Part shown: one piece after another, positions 7,716-14,134 of the stretch
How positions within the stretch are numbered: position 1 is the stretch's first letter
Layout of the letters: the number at the start of each line of letters is the position of its first letter
Origin: an uncultured bacterium
GTDB taxonomy: Bacteria; Bacteroidota; Bacteroidia; Bacteroidales; JACABE01
Length of the DNA: 18,578 bases
Direction of reading: 5' to 3'
Assembly: GCA_903911455.1 (NCBI GenBank)
Contig: CAIWDQ010000386.1
Location: forward strand, 1 to 18,578
Program-made: the position numbers and the translations under genes
The notes under the pieces: generated by a model
Database searches by the model: none
What the model was told of the DNA's origin: nothing
What the model saw: the letters and a program-made list of their open reading frames with translations, nothing else

Positions 7716-8414
7716 ATGGATACTTTTAAAAGTGATATCTCTGGGAAAGAATTCCCTATTTCAGAAAAAACATCTGCTAAGCTTATCAGGCATACTTTGC
7801 TCGCTTTGATTCAAAAAGACAATCCTCAATTTAAGCACGAGAGTTATTTATCAACTACTGAGCTTAATTTTTACAGAGAGAAATACATTTCAGATTTTTT
7901 GTCGAAAGAGGTTGGGGAGTTAAGTACTCTTGAGAAAACTGTTATTACTTCGTTAACCGACAAAACTACTATAAGTGATAAAATTGATGAAGATGATAAG
8001 ATTCCACTAACTTATGGACAAAAAATTGCAGATAAAGTAGCTTCATTTGGTGGCAGCTGGACTTTTATTATATCATTTGGGGTATTTATTTTGCTATGGA
8101 TTTGTTTAAATATCATATGGTTATCACATAAAGCTTTTGACCCCTACCCTTTTATCTTACTTAACTTAATACTTTCTTGTTTGGCAGCTATACAAGCTCC
8201 TGTTATTATGATGAGCCAAAACCGACAAGAGGATAAAGACAGAGAAAGAGGTAAAAATGATTATATGGTTAATCTTAAATCTGAACTAGAGATTAGGATG
8301 TTACATGAAAAGATTGATCATCTAATCATGAATCAACAACAAGAACTGTTGGAAATACAGAAAGTTCAAATTGAGATGTTGAATGATATACTTAAAAAGG
8401 TAGAGAAGAAATAA
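7716..8414 (+). CDS. DUF1003 family membrane protein
   Basis: A 232-aa protein with the DUF1003 core. It contains YGQKIADKVASFGGSWTFI leading into a first membrane helix (about 115-135), then FDPYPFILLNLILSCLAAIQAPVIMMSQNRQ as a second helix (about 146-166) with the conserved basic/acidic tail. The remaining ~65 residues are charged and predicted to form a coiled coil (about 185-230). The N-terminus begins DISGKEFPISE. Many relatives have a CxxCGK-type start here, so this copy seems to have lost a possible metal-binding cysteine pair (from memory of the family). The function of DUF1003 proteins is unknown. The ATG is clear and a strong terminator follows about 80 bp after the stop. Confidence 0.85.
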   Translation: MDTFKSDISGKEFPISEKTSAKLIRHTLLALIQKDNPQFKHESYLSTTELNFYREKYISDFLSKEVGELSTLEKTVITSLTDKTTISDKIDEDDKIPLTYGQKIADKVASFGGSWTFIISFGVFILLWICLNIIWLSHKAFDPYPFILLNLILSCLAAIQAPVIMMSQNRQEDKDRERGKNDYMVNLKSELEIRMLHEKIDHLIMNQQQELLEIQKVQIEMLNDILKKVEKK

Positions 8415-8493
8415 GCTCTACGTAAATCCTCTCCAAAAGAGAGGACTTTGAAAGATAAATTCTTTTATGATTTCCTGTTTTGGGAATTTCTTG

Positions 8494-8524
8494 AAAAAAG
8501 CCTGACATTTTGTCAGGCTTTTTT
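8494..8524 (+). terminator. Rho-independent terminator after DUF1003 gene
   Basis: A perfect 14-bp inverted repeat: an A-run, GCCTGACA, a TTT loop, TGTCAGGC and a T-run of six. It is symmetrical (A-run before, T-run after) and so could work in both directions. It lies 80 bp after the DUF1003 stop. Confidence 0.9.
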
Positions 8525-8583
8525 GTAATAGTACTGGAAACAAGCACTAAGTTTCGTTGCTTAGCCTTTCGGCGACAGTGCTT

Positions 8584-8860
8584 ATTCAATATTCCTTAGC
8601 GCCGATTCAAATAAGCAGCCATTTTAGGCTATATTCTCCCCAATTTAGGCAATCGGCTGTTGCGAAAGCCTGACAAAATGTCAGGAAACTGCCCTAAAAC
8701 ACCCTAAATATCCATTCGGCAACGTTGCCCAGAGGCTAAGCTGCAGAGGGAGATTGATAAAGCAACAAGGAATATTGAATCTGCTTTAAGGAATATTGAA
8801 TCGGCTGCAAGGAATATTGAATCGGCATCGTAGCCGATTGGCTCAAGCGAAAGGAATATT
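8584..8860. repeat. AAGGAATATTGAATCGGC repeat family, direct and inverted copies
   Basis: Three tandem 21-bp units start at 8767, 8788 and 8809, each beginning AAGGAATATTGAATC. A partial fourth copy (AAGGAATATT) is at 8851-8860. The reverse complement of the first half (ATTCAATATTCCTT) is at 8584-8597 and that of the second half (GCCGATTCAA) at 8601-8610. AATCGGC also recurs alone at 8649-8655. The arms could form a long-range stem of about 200 bp span. Confidence 0.75.
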
Positions 8861-8907
8861 AATTAAGAAAAAGAGGAGGCACAAATTGAATAAAAAATAA
8901 AATATAA

Positions 8908-8941
8908 AAAAAGGGAGGAGCTTATTTGCTCTTCCCTTTTT
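8908..8941 (-). terminator. Bidirectional terminator downstream of the 135-aa gene
   Basis: AAAAAGGGAGGAGC pairs with GCTCTTCCCTTTTT around a six-base loop (8922-8927), with a single G-T pair in a 14-bp stem. A/T runs lie on both sides. On the - strand it begins 43 bp after the stop of the gene ending at 8985, which is its most likely client. Confidence 0.88.
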
Positions 8942-8984
8942 ATTTTTCTAATCAATTCTAATATTGATTATTTTGTTCCTTAAA

Positions 8985-9392
8985 TTATGCTGTTGGAGTA
9001 GTATCAGAAGATGAATTACCTTTCGTTGAATCACGTTTGCCTCTGTTGGCAATATTCACCATCTCATTTCTTTTTTGATGAATAATTACTGACAAAGCGT
9101 CATCTTCACTTAAATGTCCACTTACTGAATTGGCAGCAGAACTTACTGCTTTATAAGCTACACTCAATTTATCATTTGCTTTTTTTACCTGCTTTACTTT
9201 AGCCTGTTCCAGAGCAGTTATTTTTCCAATTTCTACAATATAAGCAGCTTCTAATGCTTTTAAATATAATATCATACCTGCTACATCAAAAGTTACTTCA
9301 GTATTAGCATTTTCAATGGTAGTTTGGTTTTCAATTAAAAGTTGGATTAACCATACTATAAATTCGTGTTTTGTACTTTTTGTCATACTCAT
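8985..9392 (-). CDS. Hypothetical helical protein, 135 aa
   Basis: I do not recognise this protein. It has no signal peptide or membrane helix. It is predicted mostly alpha-helical, with an amphipathic N-terminus (HEFIVWLIQLLIEN, about 9-22) and an Ala/Lys-rich central helix (about 42-95, including KALEAAYIVEIGKITALEQ). The charged C-terminus ends in a low-complexity tail, GNSSSDTTPTA. A second Met at residue 3 is an alternative start. It stands alone on the - strand between two long noncoding regions, with a strong terminator behind it. No good -7 box is visible upstream. Codon use and composition match the neighbours, and the ORF is well defined, so I believe it is real. Function is unknown. 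Confidence 0.7.
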   Translation of the reverse strand: MSMTKSTKHEFIVWLIQLLIENQTTIENANTEVTFDVAGMILYLKALEAAYIVEIGKITALEQAKVKQVKKANDKLSVAYKAVSSAANSVSGHLSEDDALSVIIHQKRNEMVNIANRGKRDSTKGNSSSDTTPTA

Positions 9393-9751
9393 TTTCTAAA
9401 ATGTTTTAATTGCTTATAAAATTTATTTATTAAAAATAATTTTTAACCAGATTAAAAAAACTTTTTATAAACGACAATCAACATTTTGTAAGGATGGTAA
9501 TCATAGCCTAGAGGCGTTCTTAAAGAGTTCATGGATTATAATTCCATTTGTTTTAAAAAAGCTTCATTTTCAAAATGCTTTCTTAATTAAAACTTTGCGA
9601 AATTATATTTAATTAATAAGACTACCAAACATATTTTTCATAAACTCATGATTTATTTTTAAATAAAACATTTTTCTGAATGAATACGCGGGTTACAGGG
9701 TAGTAAATTATTTTCATTTATTTTTTTGATAAAAGATTTATTTATTGATAT

Positions 9752-9783
9752 TTTGATTTGGTTTGATAAAAAGAGTAAATTTG
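9752..9783 (+). promoter_or_regulatory. Consensus Bacteroidota promoter upstream of the PLD-like gene
   Basis: TTTG (9752-9755), a 20-bp spacer, and TAAATTTG (9776-9783) followed by CAG. Both elements and the spacing match the TTTG-N19/20-TAnnTTTG consensus. The next coding start is at 10039, over 240 bp away, leaving a long untranslated stretch. Confidence 0.65.
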
Positions 9784-9833
9784 CAGATAATATAAGCCTG
9801 CCAGTTGTAACTGACGTGGCGAAGCTTTGGAGA

Positions 9834-9864
9834 GGATTTGGTGATTTGGTGATATGGTGATTTA
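9834..9864. repeat. 8-bp tandem repeat (GTGATTTG)4
   Basis: Four consecutive units: a shortened GGATTTG, then GTGATTTG, GTGATATG and GTGATTTA. It is a short microsatellite-like tract between the promoter at 9752-9783 and the second -7-like box at 9878. Confidence 0.7.
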
Positions 9865-9901
9865 TAAAATATATTATTATCTTTGTGGAAAATAAACAAG
9901 C

Positions 9902-9945
9902 AAAACCGTGTTAAGCCAGCTAAATATATTGACTTAAATGGTTTT
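9902..9945 (+). terminator. Two-part inverted repeat, possible terminator or leader hairpin
   Basis: AAAACC (9902-9907) pairs with GGTTTT (9940-9945), and TTAAG (9911-9915) with CTTAA (9933-9937). A small internal loop separates the two stems and the apical loop is 17 nt. The 3' arm ends in TTTTT. It is AT-rich and the loop is large, so it is weaker than the other terminators here. It lies between the promoter and the PLD-like gene and could attenuate it. Confidence 0.4.
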
Positions 9946-10038
9946 TACCTTATATATAAACGAGTTAGCTACAAATACAACATATCATTTACCATTGACA
10001 AATTCAACAGGATAAAAAACTAAAAAAAAATATTTTCA

Positions 10039-10887
10039 ATGCATGCAACAGTTCACTTTCAAAAAATAAAAGACGAAATTATTAGCAACCTAAAAAAAGC
10101 AAACACAGAAATTAAAGTTGCAGTTGCTTGGTTGACAGACGAAGATATTATTAGAACACTTGGACAACGAAGCAATGCAGGTATTGATGTTAAAATTGTA
10201 ATTAGCGACTCAAAAGAAAATTTCAAGAATTCTAATAAATTCAAGGAATTAATTAGAAATCAAAGTCAACTCTTTATTGTTTCGCCAAATTTTTTACATC
10301 ATAAATTTTGTATCATTGACAACTCGATAATTATTAACGGTTCATACAATTGGACATATTATGCTCAAAGTAATGAAGAAAATATTTTGGTATTAACTCT
10401 TGACAAGACATTCCAAGAAGATGAAGCATTACTGACAAAATTTAACACAAAATTCAAATACTTTTGCGAAAAGGCTTCTAAAGAAGTTACAGACCCTAAA
10501 ACATTAAAAGAATTTAAGGAATTCGGCAAAGAAGCTGCTACAATACAAGCACAATTAGATGAAGCAGAGATAAAATTACGACAAGATTTGGAAGACGATG
10601 TAAAAAAATCTTTTGAAGAAGCCATTGCGATTCGTATTCAGATTAGCACACTTCTTTTAGACAGAATGAAACTTGATGGTGGTGGAGTTGAATTTATTAA
10701 GCGAATACTACATGATGAAATGACTTCAGGTGATATGAAATCAGGATTTAAAAAACTTGAAGAACCTATTCCACATAGAGTTGACCTTTCACTAGAATAT
10801 CTTGCTTCAAGACCAAAGTATAAAAACCTATTTTCAGATGAAGAAATTGAATTTTGCAAAAAACTAATGAAAAAATATAATTTGTAA
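10039..10887 (+). CDS. Phospholipase D-like domain protein (single HKD motif)
   Basis: The N-terminal ~125 residues form one PLD-fold half. A beta strand IKVAVAWLTD (25-34) precedes the HKD motif HHKFCIID (His87, Lys89, Asp94), then GSYNWT (101-106) and NEEN. With only one HKD, two subunits would have to join to build the active site, as in the Nuc-type endonucleases of this superfamily. The rest (about 130-282) is helical and highly charged, with coiled-coil potential around 165-215; I do not recognise it. There is no signal peptide, so it is likely cytosolic. Nuclease activity is more likely than phospholipase activity for this compact single-motif form, but that is inference. The ATG at 10039 follows an A-rich leader. 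Similar proteins occur in accessory regions, sometimes in defence contexts; no defence partner is recognisable here. Confidence 0.82.
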   Translation: MHATVHFQKIKDEIISNLKKANTEIKVAVAWLTDEDIIRTLGQRSNAGIDVKIVISDSKENFKNSNKFKELIRNQSQLFIVSPNFLHHKFCIIDNSIIINGSYNWTYYAQSNEENILVLTLDKTFQEDEALLTKFNTKFKYFCEKASKEVTDPKTLKEFKEFGKEAATIQAQLDEAEIKLRQDLEDDVKKSFEEAIAIRIQISTLLLDRMKLDGGGVEFIKRILHDEMTSGDMKSGFKKLEEPIPHRVDLSLEYLASRPKYKNLFSDEEIEFCKKLMKKYNL

Positions 10888-10925
10888 ATACAAATGATTA
10901 GCTGCTTTTAATGTATAAAACCTTT

Positions 10926-10949
10926 ATGCTAAGTTCCAGAATTTAGCAT
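10926..10949. repeat. Hairpin after the PLD-like gene
   Basis: ATGCTAA (10926-10932) pairs with TTAGCAT (10943-10949) around a 10-nt loop, 39 bp after the stop. No T-run follows, so it is more likely an mRNA-end structure than a rho-independent terminator. Confidence 0.45.
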
Positions 10950-11019
10950 CAATAAATAAAAGATAATATCTAATTAAACAATAGATTAAGACTTACATTA
11001 GCATATAGATTTATAGAAA

Positions 11020-11547
11020 ATGAATGAATTTTTAAGAAGACTAAAATTATTAGATAATTTGACAACAACTTTACCTATAAGTAAGCATGAATTTGTAAAT
11101 AGATTAAGTAAAATAACTGATAATGGAACTACCGGGATATTTTCGGACCCATTTGATGCTTTTTCTACAAGTAAAAATGAATTTAAAGGAGTTGTAGACT
11201 TTGATGGGTTTAAACTAAAAAGAAGAAGAAGGTTTTTTGATACTAATATGAATTTTGCTGTAGCAAGCGGTTCATTTAAAGAGAATAATGGACAACTTAT
11301 AATTGAGACTGAAATAAGTGGTTTTAACTATTTCTTTTTAGTATTCTATTTTTTCTTAATCCTATTTTATTCCGTATTTTTATTCGGTTTTTTAAGAGAT
11401 GGAAGAAATACAGATTTAATAGCTATTCCTTTTTTATTATTACATGCCACATTTATGTTTGCAATCCCCTATTTTATGATGAGAAGAAGCGTAAAAAGAT
11501 TAAAATATGAATTAGATAGAGAGTTTTTTTATCTAACTAAGAATTAA
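11020..11547 (+). CDS. Hypothetical two-TM membrane protein, 175 aa
   Basis: I do not recognise the family with certainty. The first ~100 residues look soluble and mixed alpha/beta, with a basic KLKRRRRFF stretch (about 65-73) and a strand-like GQLIIETEISGF (about 91-102). Two hydrophobic helices follow (about 104-125 and 134-153), separated by a short charged turn (LRDGRNTD). A basic C-terminal tail (RRSVKRLKYELDREFF) suggests both termini are in the cytoplasm. The ATG at 11020 is preceded by an A-rich stretch without a Shine-Dalgarno. It lies 132 bp after the PLD-like gene and 37 bp before the next ORF, on the same strand. Function is unknown. Confidence 0.75.
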   Translation: MNEFLRRLKLLDNLTTTLPISKHEFVNRLSKITDNGTTGIFSDPFDAFSTSKNEFKGVVDFDGFKLKRRRRFFDTNMNFAVASGSFKENNGQLIIETEISGFNYFFLVFYFFLILFYSVFLFGFLRDGRNTDLIAIPFLLLHATFMFAIPYFMMRRSVKRLKYELDREFFYLTKN

Positions 11548-11584
11548 TACAGACGATAAATAAACTTCGTAAAACAAATAATTT

Positions 11585-11980
11585 ATGAAATCTAAAATTT
11601 TATTATTTTTAATGTTGTTTACATTCTCATTGACTCTAAACGCACAAGACCTAAAGTGTAATAAATTCAAATCAGGAAGATTCTATTATCCTTCACTTCC
11701 AGGTAAAATAAGTGTTATGACAGATTCAATTACTAAGAGTTATAACAACGGAAATCTTGAAATGATATGGAAAGTTAGATGGTTAAGTGAATGTAAATAT
11801 GAATTAACTTGTATTGAAATACTAAACAATAATCTTAAATCTAAAGTAGGAGATAGAATTGAAGTGACTATAATAAAGATTGAAGGAAGTTGCTTTTATA
11901 CTAGTTTAATGTTCTACAATTCTGAAAATCCAAAAGGTAAATCAGTGCCTTCAAGTCAAATTTGTTTAGAGAACAATTGA
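11585..11980 (+). CDS. Hypothetical secreted protein, 131 aa
   Basis: The N-terminus is a clear Sec signal peptide (KSKILLFLMLFTFSLTLNAQ, residues 2-21), with likely cleavage after NAQ. The mature ~110 residues have four cysteines (in LKCNKFKSG, LSECKYELTC and GSCFY) plus one near the C-terminus. They look beta-rich, with KFKSGRFYYP near the start and a WKVRWLSECKYEL core. I recall short periplasmic Bacteroidota proteins with this CxxFKxGxF...WLxxCxYxL pattern, for which no function is known. Spacing to neighbours is 37 bp before and 45 bp after, so it may be transcribed with the genes on both sides, although no shared function is apparent. Confidence 0.78.
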   Translation: MKSKILLFLMLFTFSLTLNAQDLKCNKFKSGRFYYPSLPGKISVMTDSITKSYNNGNLEMIWKVRWLSECKYELTCIEILNNNLKSKVGDRIEVTIIKIEGSCFYTSLMFYNSENPKGKSVPSSQICLENN

Positions 11981-12025
11981 ATCGTTTAGTATGTTTATAG
12001 TTATTTACAATTAAAATTAAAAACT

Positions 12026-12958
12026 ATGAAAACAATACTTCTAACAATATTCATCTTTGTAGCTACTCAACTAACTTTTGGGCAGCATAAGTTTTATTCT
12101 AAAGCATATGGTGACAGTACAAATAAAGCAATTATCTTTTTGCACGGTGGCCCCGGATACAATGCTGTTTCGTTTGAGTTTTCGACAGCACAGAAACTAG
12201 CTGACAATGGATTTTATGTTATAGTATATGATCAAAGGGGTTGCGGAAGAACAAAGTCTGACACAAATTCTAAATATACATTTAAAGAAGCATTTGAGGA
12301 CTTACTAAATATTTATAAAAAGTATAATATTAAAACTGCAACATTAATAGGACACAGTTTTGGCGGAACTATTGGGATACTATTCTCAAAAAGCTATCCT
12401 GAGAAAGTAGATAATTTAATTTTACTTAGTTCTCCTTTATCATATCAAATGACTTTTAAATCAATTATTTCAAAATGTAGAAAAATATATACTGAAACAA
12501 AGTCTTCAAATCTTCAATATATTGAAATGATTGAAAAAATGGATACGGCTTCTTTAGATTATAGCAGTTATTGTTTCACACATGCAATGTCATGTGGATT
12601 TTACAAAGCTAAAAATCCGACTCAAGAATCTAAAACTATTAATGATTCATTAAAGAAAACTAATTATGTTTCTTATTTGTCAAATATGACGAAAAAACCG
12701 GTAAGTGGCTATTACAAAAATGAACATTATACAACATTAAATTTATCAACTGACCTTAATGATGTAAAGAAAAAAAGTAAAGTGTTTGGTATTTACGGTC
12801 AAGAGGATGGCCTTTTTGATGAATTACAATTATCTTTACTAAAATCAATAATCGGTTCAGATAATTATACATTAATAGAAGGGTCTTCACATAATGTATT
12901 CATTGATCAGCAGAAAGCCTTTATTGACCTGGTAAAAAAATATATAGGGAAGAAATAA
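12026..12958 (+). CDS. Secreted alpha/beta hydrolase (S33 / proline iminopeptidase-like)
   Basis: A 310-aa serine hydrolase with a Sec signal peptide (about 1-19, ending TFGQ). The fold markers are in order: HGGPG (40-44, oxyanion-hole region), VIVYDQRGCGRT (65-76), the nucleophile elbow GHSFGG with Ser111, a helical cap domain (about 140-240), Asp261 in YGQEDG and His289 in GSSHN. HGGPG with DQRGCGRT is the pattern of the proline iminopeptidase branch, but related esterases and lactonases share it, so the substrate is open. The signal peptide implies periplasmic or surface action. It starts 45 bp after the small secreted protein, with no Shine-Dalgarno. All catalytic residues are present, so it should be active. 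Confidence 0.9.
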   Translation: MKTILLTIFIFVATQLTFGQHKFYSKAYGDSTNKAIIFLHGGPGYNAVSFEFSTAQKLADNGFYVIVYDQRGCGRTKSDTNSKYTFKEAFEDLLNIYKKYNIKTATLIGHSFGGTIGILFSKSYPEKVDNLILLSSPLSYQMTFKSIISKCRKIYTETKSSNLQYIEMIEKMDTASLDYSSYCFTHAMSCGFYKAKNPTQESKTINDSLKKTNYVSYLSNMTKKPVSGYYKNEHYTTLNLSTDLNDVKKKSKVFGIYGQEDGLFDELQLSLLKSIIGSDNYTLIEGSSHNVFIDQQKAFIDLVKKYIGKK

Positions 12959-13029
12959 ATGTGTAATGAGAAGTATATGAAATTAGCATAACGTGTAAAT
13001 AAATGAAAGCACAATAACCACCTTCCATC

Positions 13030-13067
13030 AATTACAGTTAGCAGTAATTATTGGGCGACAGTGCTTA
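13030..13067. repeat. Hairpin plus GGCGACAGTGCTTA element
   Basis: AATTAC (13030-13035) pairs with GTAATT (13044-13049) around AGTTAGCA. It is followed at 13054-13067 by GGCGACAGTGCTTA, identical to 8571-8584. Similarity continues for a few bases (T/C, TC, then AAT-rich). It lies 80 bp before the TPR gene. Confidence 0.55.
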
Positions 13068-13145
13068 CTCGAATTTTTCAGCATCATATTGACAAAAAAC
13101 ATATTGATTAAACAAAACTTGACAAATAATTTTTACCTTTAATTT

Positions 13146-14018
13146 ATGAGCAAAGAACACGAAAAAATGATGACAGACCTGCAACGACTTTTAGCAACGC
13201 AGGACTTTAAATCGGAAACCGACATACTAAAGTTTATGAACAGTATTGCCGGACAGCAAATACCCTCGTTTCCAGAGGAGGCGTTAAGCCCTCAGGAACA
13301 AGCACAAGACTTAGTTTATGCTGCTTACGAACTTTCACCGGCAAAAGCTAAACAGAACATTGAAAAGGCACTTAAACTTGACAGCAATTGCATAGAAGCG
13401 TATGAGTTTCTTGGTTCAATGGAGGATACAGCAGAAATAGCAAATGCATTCTATGAGAAGGGAATTACCATCGGCCGACAAGTTTTTGGTGGTAAATATT
13501 TAGATGAACATAAAGGAGCATTTTGGGGTTTTCACGAAACACGACCTTTTATGCGTTGTATGCAGTCCCATTCAGACTGCCTTTACAAAATGGGAAAAGT
13601 GAAGGAATGTGTTGCAGTTTTGGAAGAGATGATTGAACTTAATCCAAACGACAATCAAGGTGTAAGAGACCAACTTTTACTTTACTTGATTGAGCTTAAC
13701 GAGATGAAAAAATTTGAGAAGTATGACAAGATGTTTAAAGAGGATAGCAGTGCTTTTCCACTTTTCAACCGGGCTTTGTTCACTTACAAGACAGAAGGTG
13801 AAACTGAGAATGCTAAAAAGCAACTTCAAAAAGCTCTAAAACAAAACAAGTTTGTAGCTTCTAAACTTCTATCAAAAAAACAAATCACCAAACTTGCAGA
13901 CCACTATAGTATTGGTGACGAAAACGAGGCTGACTACTATACTTGCTTTGCTCAACACATTTGGCAAAACACAAATGGGTCAATCATATGGCTTAAAAAA
14001 CATTCTTCAAAAAAATGA
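13146..14018 (+). CDS. ST7-like TPR protein
   Basis: A 290-aa, probably cytosolic helical-repeat protein. TPR-like helices are visible from about residue 60 (AKQNIEKALKLDSNCIEAYEFLGSM, then AFYEKGITIGRQVFG). A conserved segment GAFWGFHETRPFMRCMQSHSDCLYKMGK (about 119-146) and LEEMIELNPNDNQGVRDQL (about 159-177) resemble the ST7 family core, in which ETRPYMR-like and NPNDNQG motifs recur. The C-terminal part (about 215-290) holds one more repeat (AKKQLQKALKQNKFV) and a tail with HYSIGDENEADYY. No enzymatic motif is seen; a protein-interaction role is inferred from the fold. A near-consensus -7 box (TACCTTTA, 13134-13141) lies just before the ATG but has no well-spaced -33. It is convergent with the OmpA-family gene, with no clear terminator between. 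Confidence 0.8.
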   Translation: MSKEHEKMMTDLQRLLATQDFKSETDILKFMNSIAGQQIPSFPEEALSPQEQAQDLVYAAYELSPAKAKQNIEKALKLDSNCIEAYEFLGSMEDTAEIANAFYEKGITIGRQVFGGKYLDEHKGAFWGFHETRPFMRCMQSHSDCLYKMGKVKECVAVLEEMIELNPNDNQGVRDQLLLYLIELNEMKKFEKYDKMFKEDSSAFPLFNRALFTYKTEGETENAKKQLQKALKQNKFVASKLLSKKQITKLADHYSIGDENEADYYTCFAQHIWQNTNGSIIWLKKHSSKK

Positions 14019-14134
14019 AATCAGGACTAAGAACTAACAGCAGTCTCCATTGTTCGAAGTATATAGTTGTTTTGCTTTTTTACGAACTGCAAATCAATAA
14101 ATATTAGATTATAGAAAATAGTATTTAAACCATT

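Larger units (their letters stand above)
8415..8984. other. Palindrome- and repeat-rich intergenic region
   Basis: 570 bp between convergent genes with no coding signal. From left to right it holds a CCTCTC/GAGAGG hairpin (8424-8448), a strong terminator (8494-8524), a GGCGACAGTGCTTA element (8571-8584), an inverted ATTCAATATTCCTT (8584-8597), a second CCTGACA/TGTCAGG palindrome (8669-8685), a GGCAACGTTGCC palindrome (8718-8729), a 21-bp tandem repeat (8767-8829), an AATCGGC/GCCGATT hairpin (8820-8839), and a terminator (8908-8941). It is more GC-rich than flanking intergenic DNA. It could be a decayed repeat cluster or a structured noncoding RNA; I cannot tell which. Confidence 0.6.
9393..10038. 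other. Gene-free 646-bp region with a consensus promoter, short repeats and a hairpin
   Basis: No reading frame of note. It is AT-rich up to 9750. Then follow an excellent promoter (9752-9783), an 8-bp tandem repeat (9834-9864), a second -7-like TATCTTTG (9878-9885) with no good -33, and a two-part hairpin (9902-9945). The transcript from the promoter would have a leader of over 240 nt before the next gene, or would be a separate short noncoding RNA ending at the hairpin. Confidence 0.55.

Noticed and set aside
9480..9540. tRNA-like segment in the gene-free region
   Set aside because: No T-loop GTTCnAnnC consensus and no cloverleaf stems could be drawn; the short palindrome there is only a few base pairs.
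8571..13067. IS element or integrated prophage ends
   Set aside because: No transposase, integrase or phage gene lies between the two 14-mers, and they are direct, not terminal inverted, repeats.
12990..13070. Integron attC-like site before the TPR gene (GCATAAC ... GTTAGCA)
   Set aside because: The two core-like motifs are not complementary to each other, the paired arms are short, and no integrase gene is visible.
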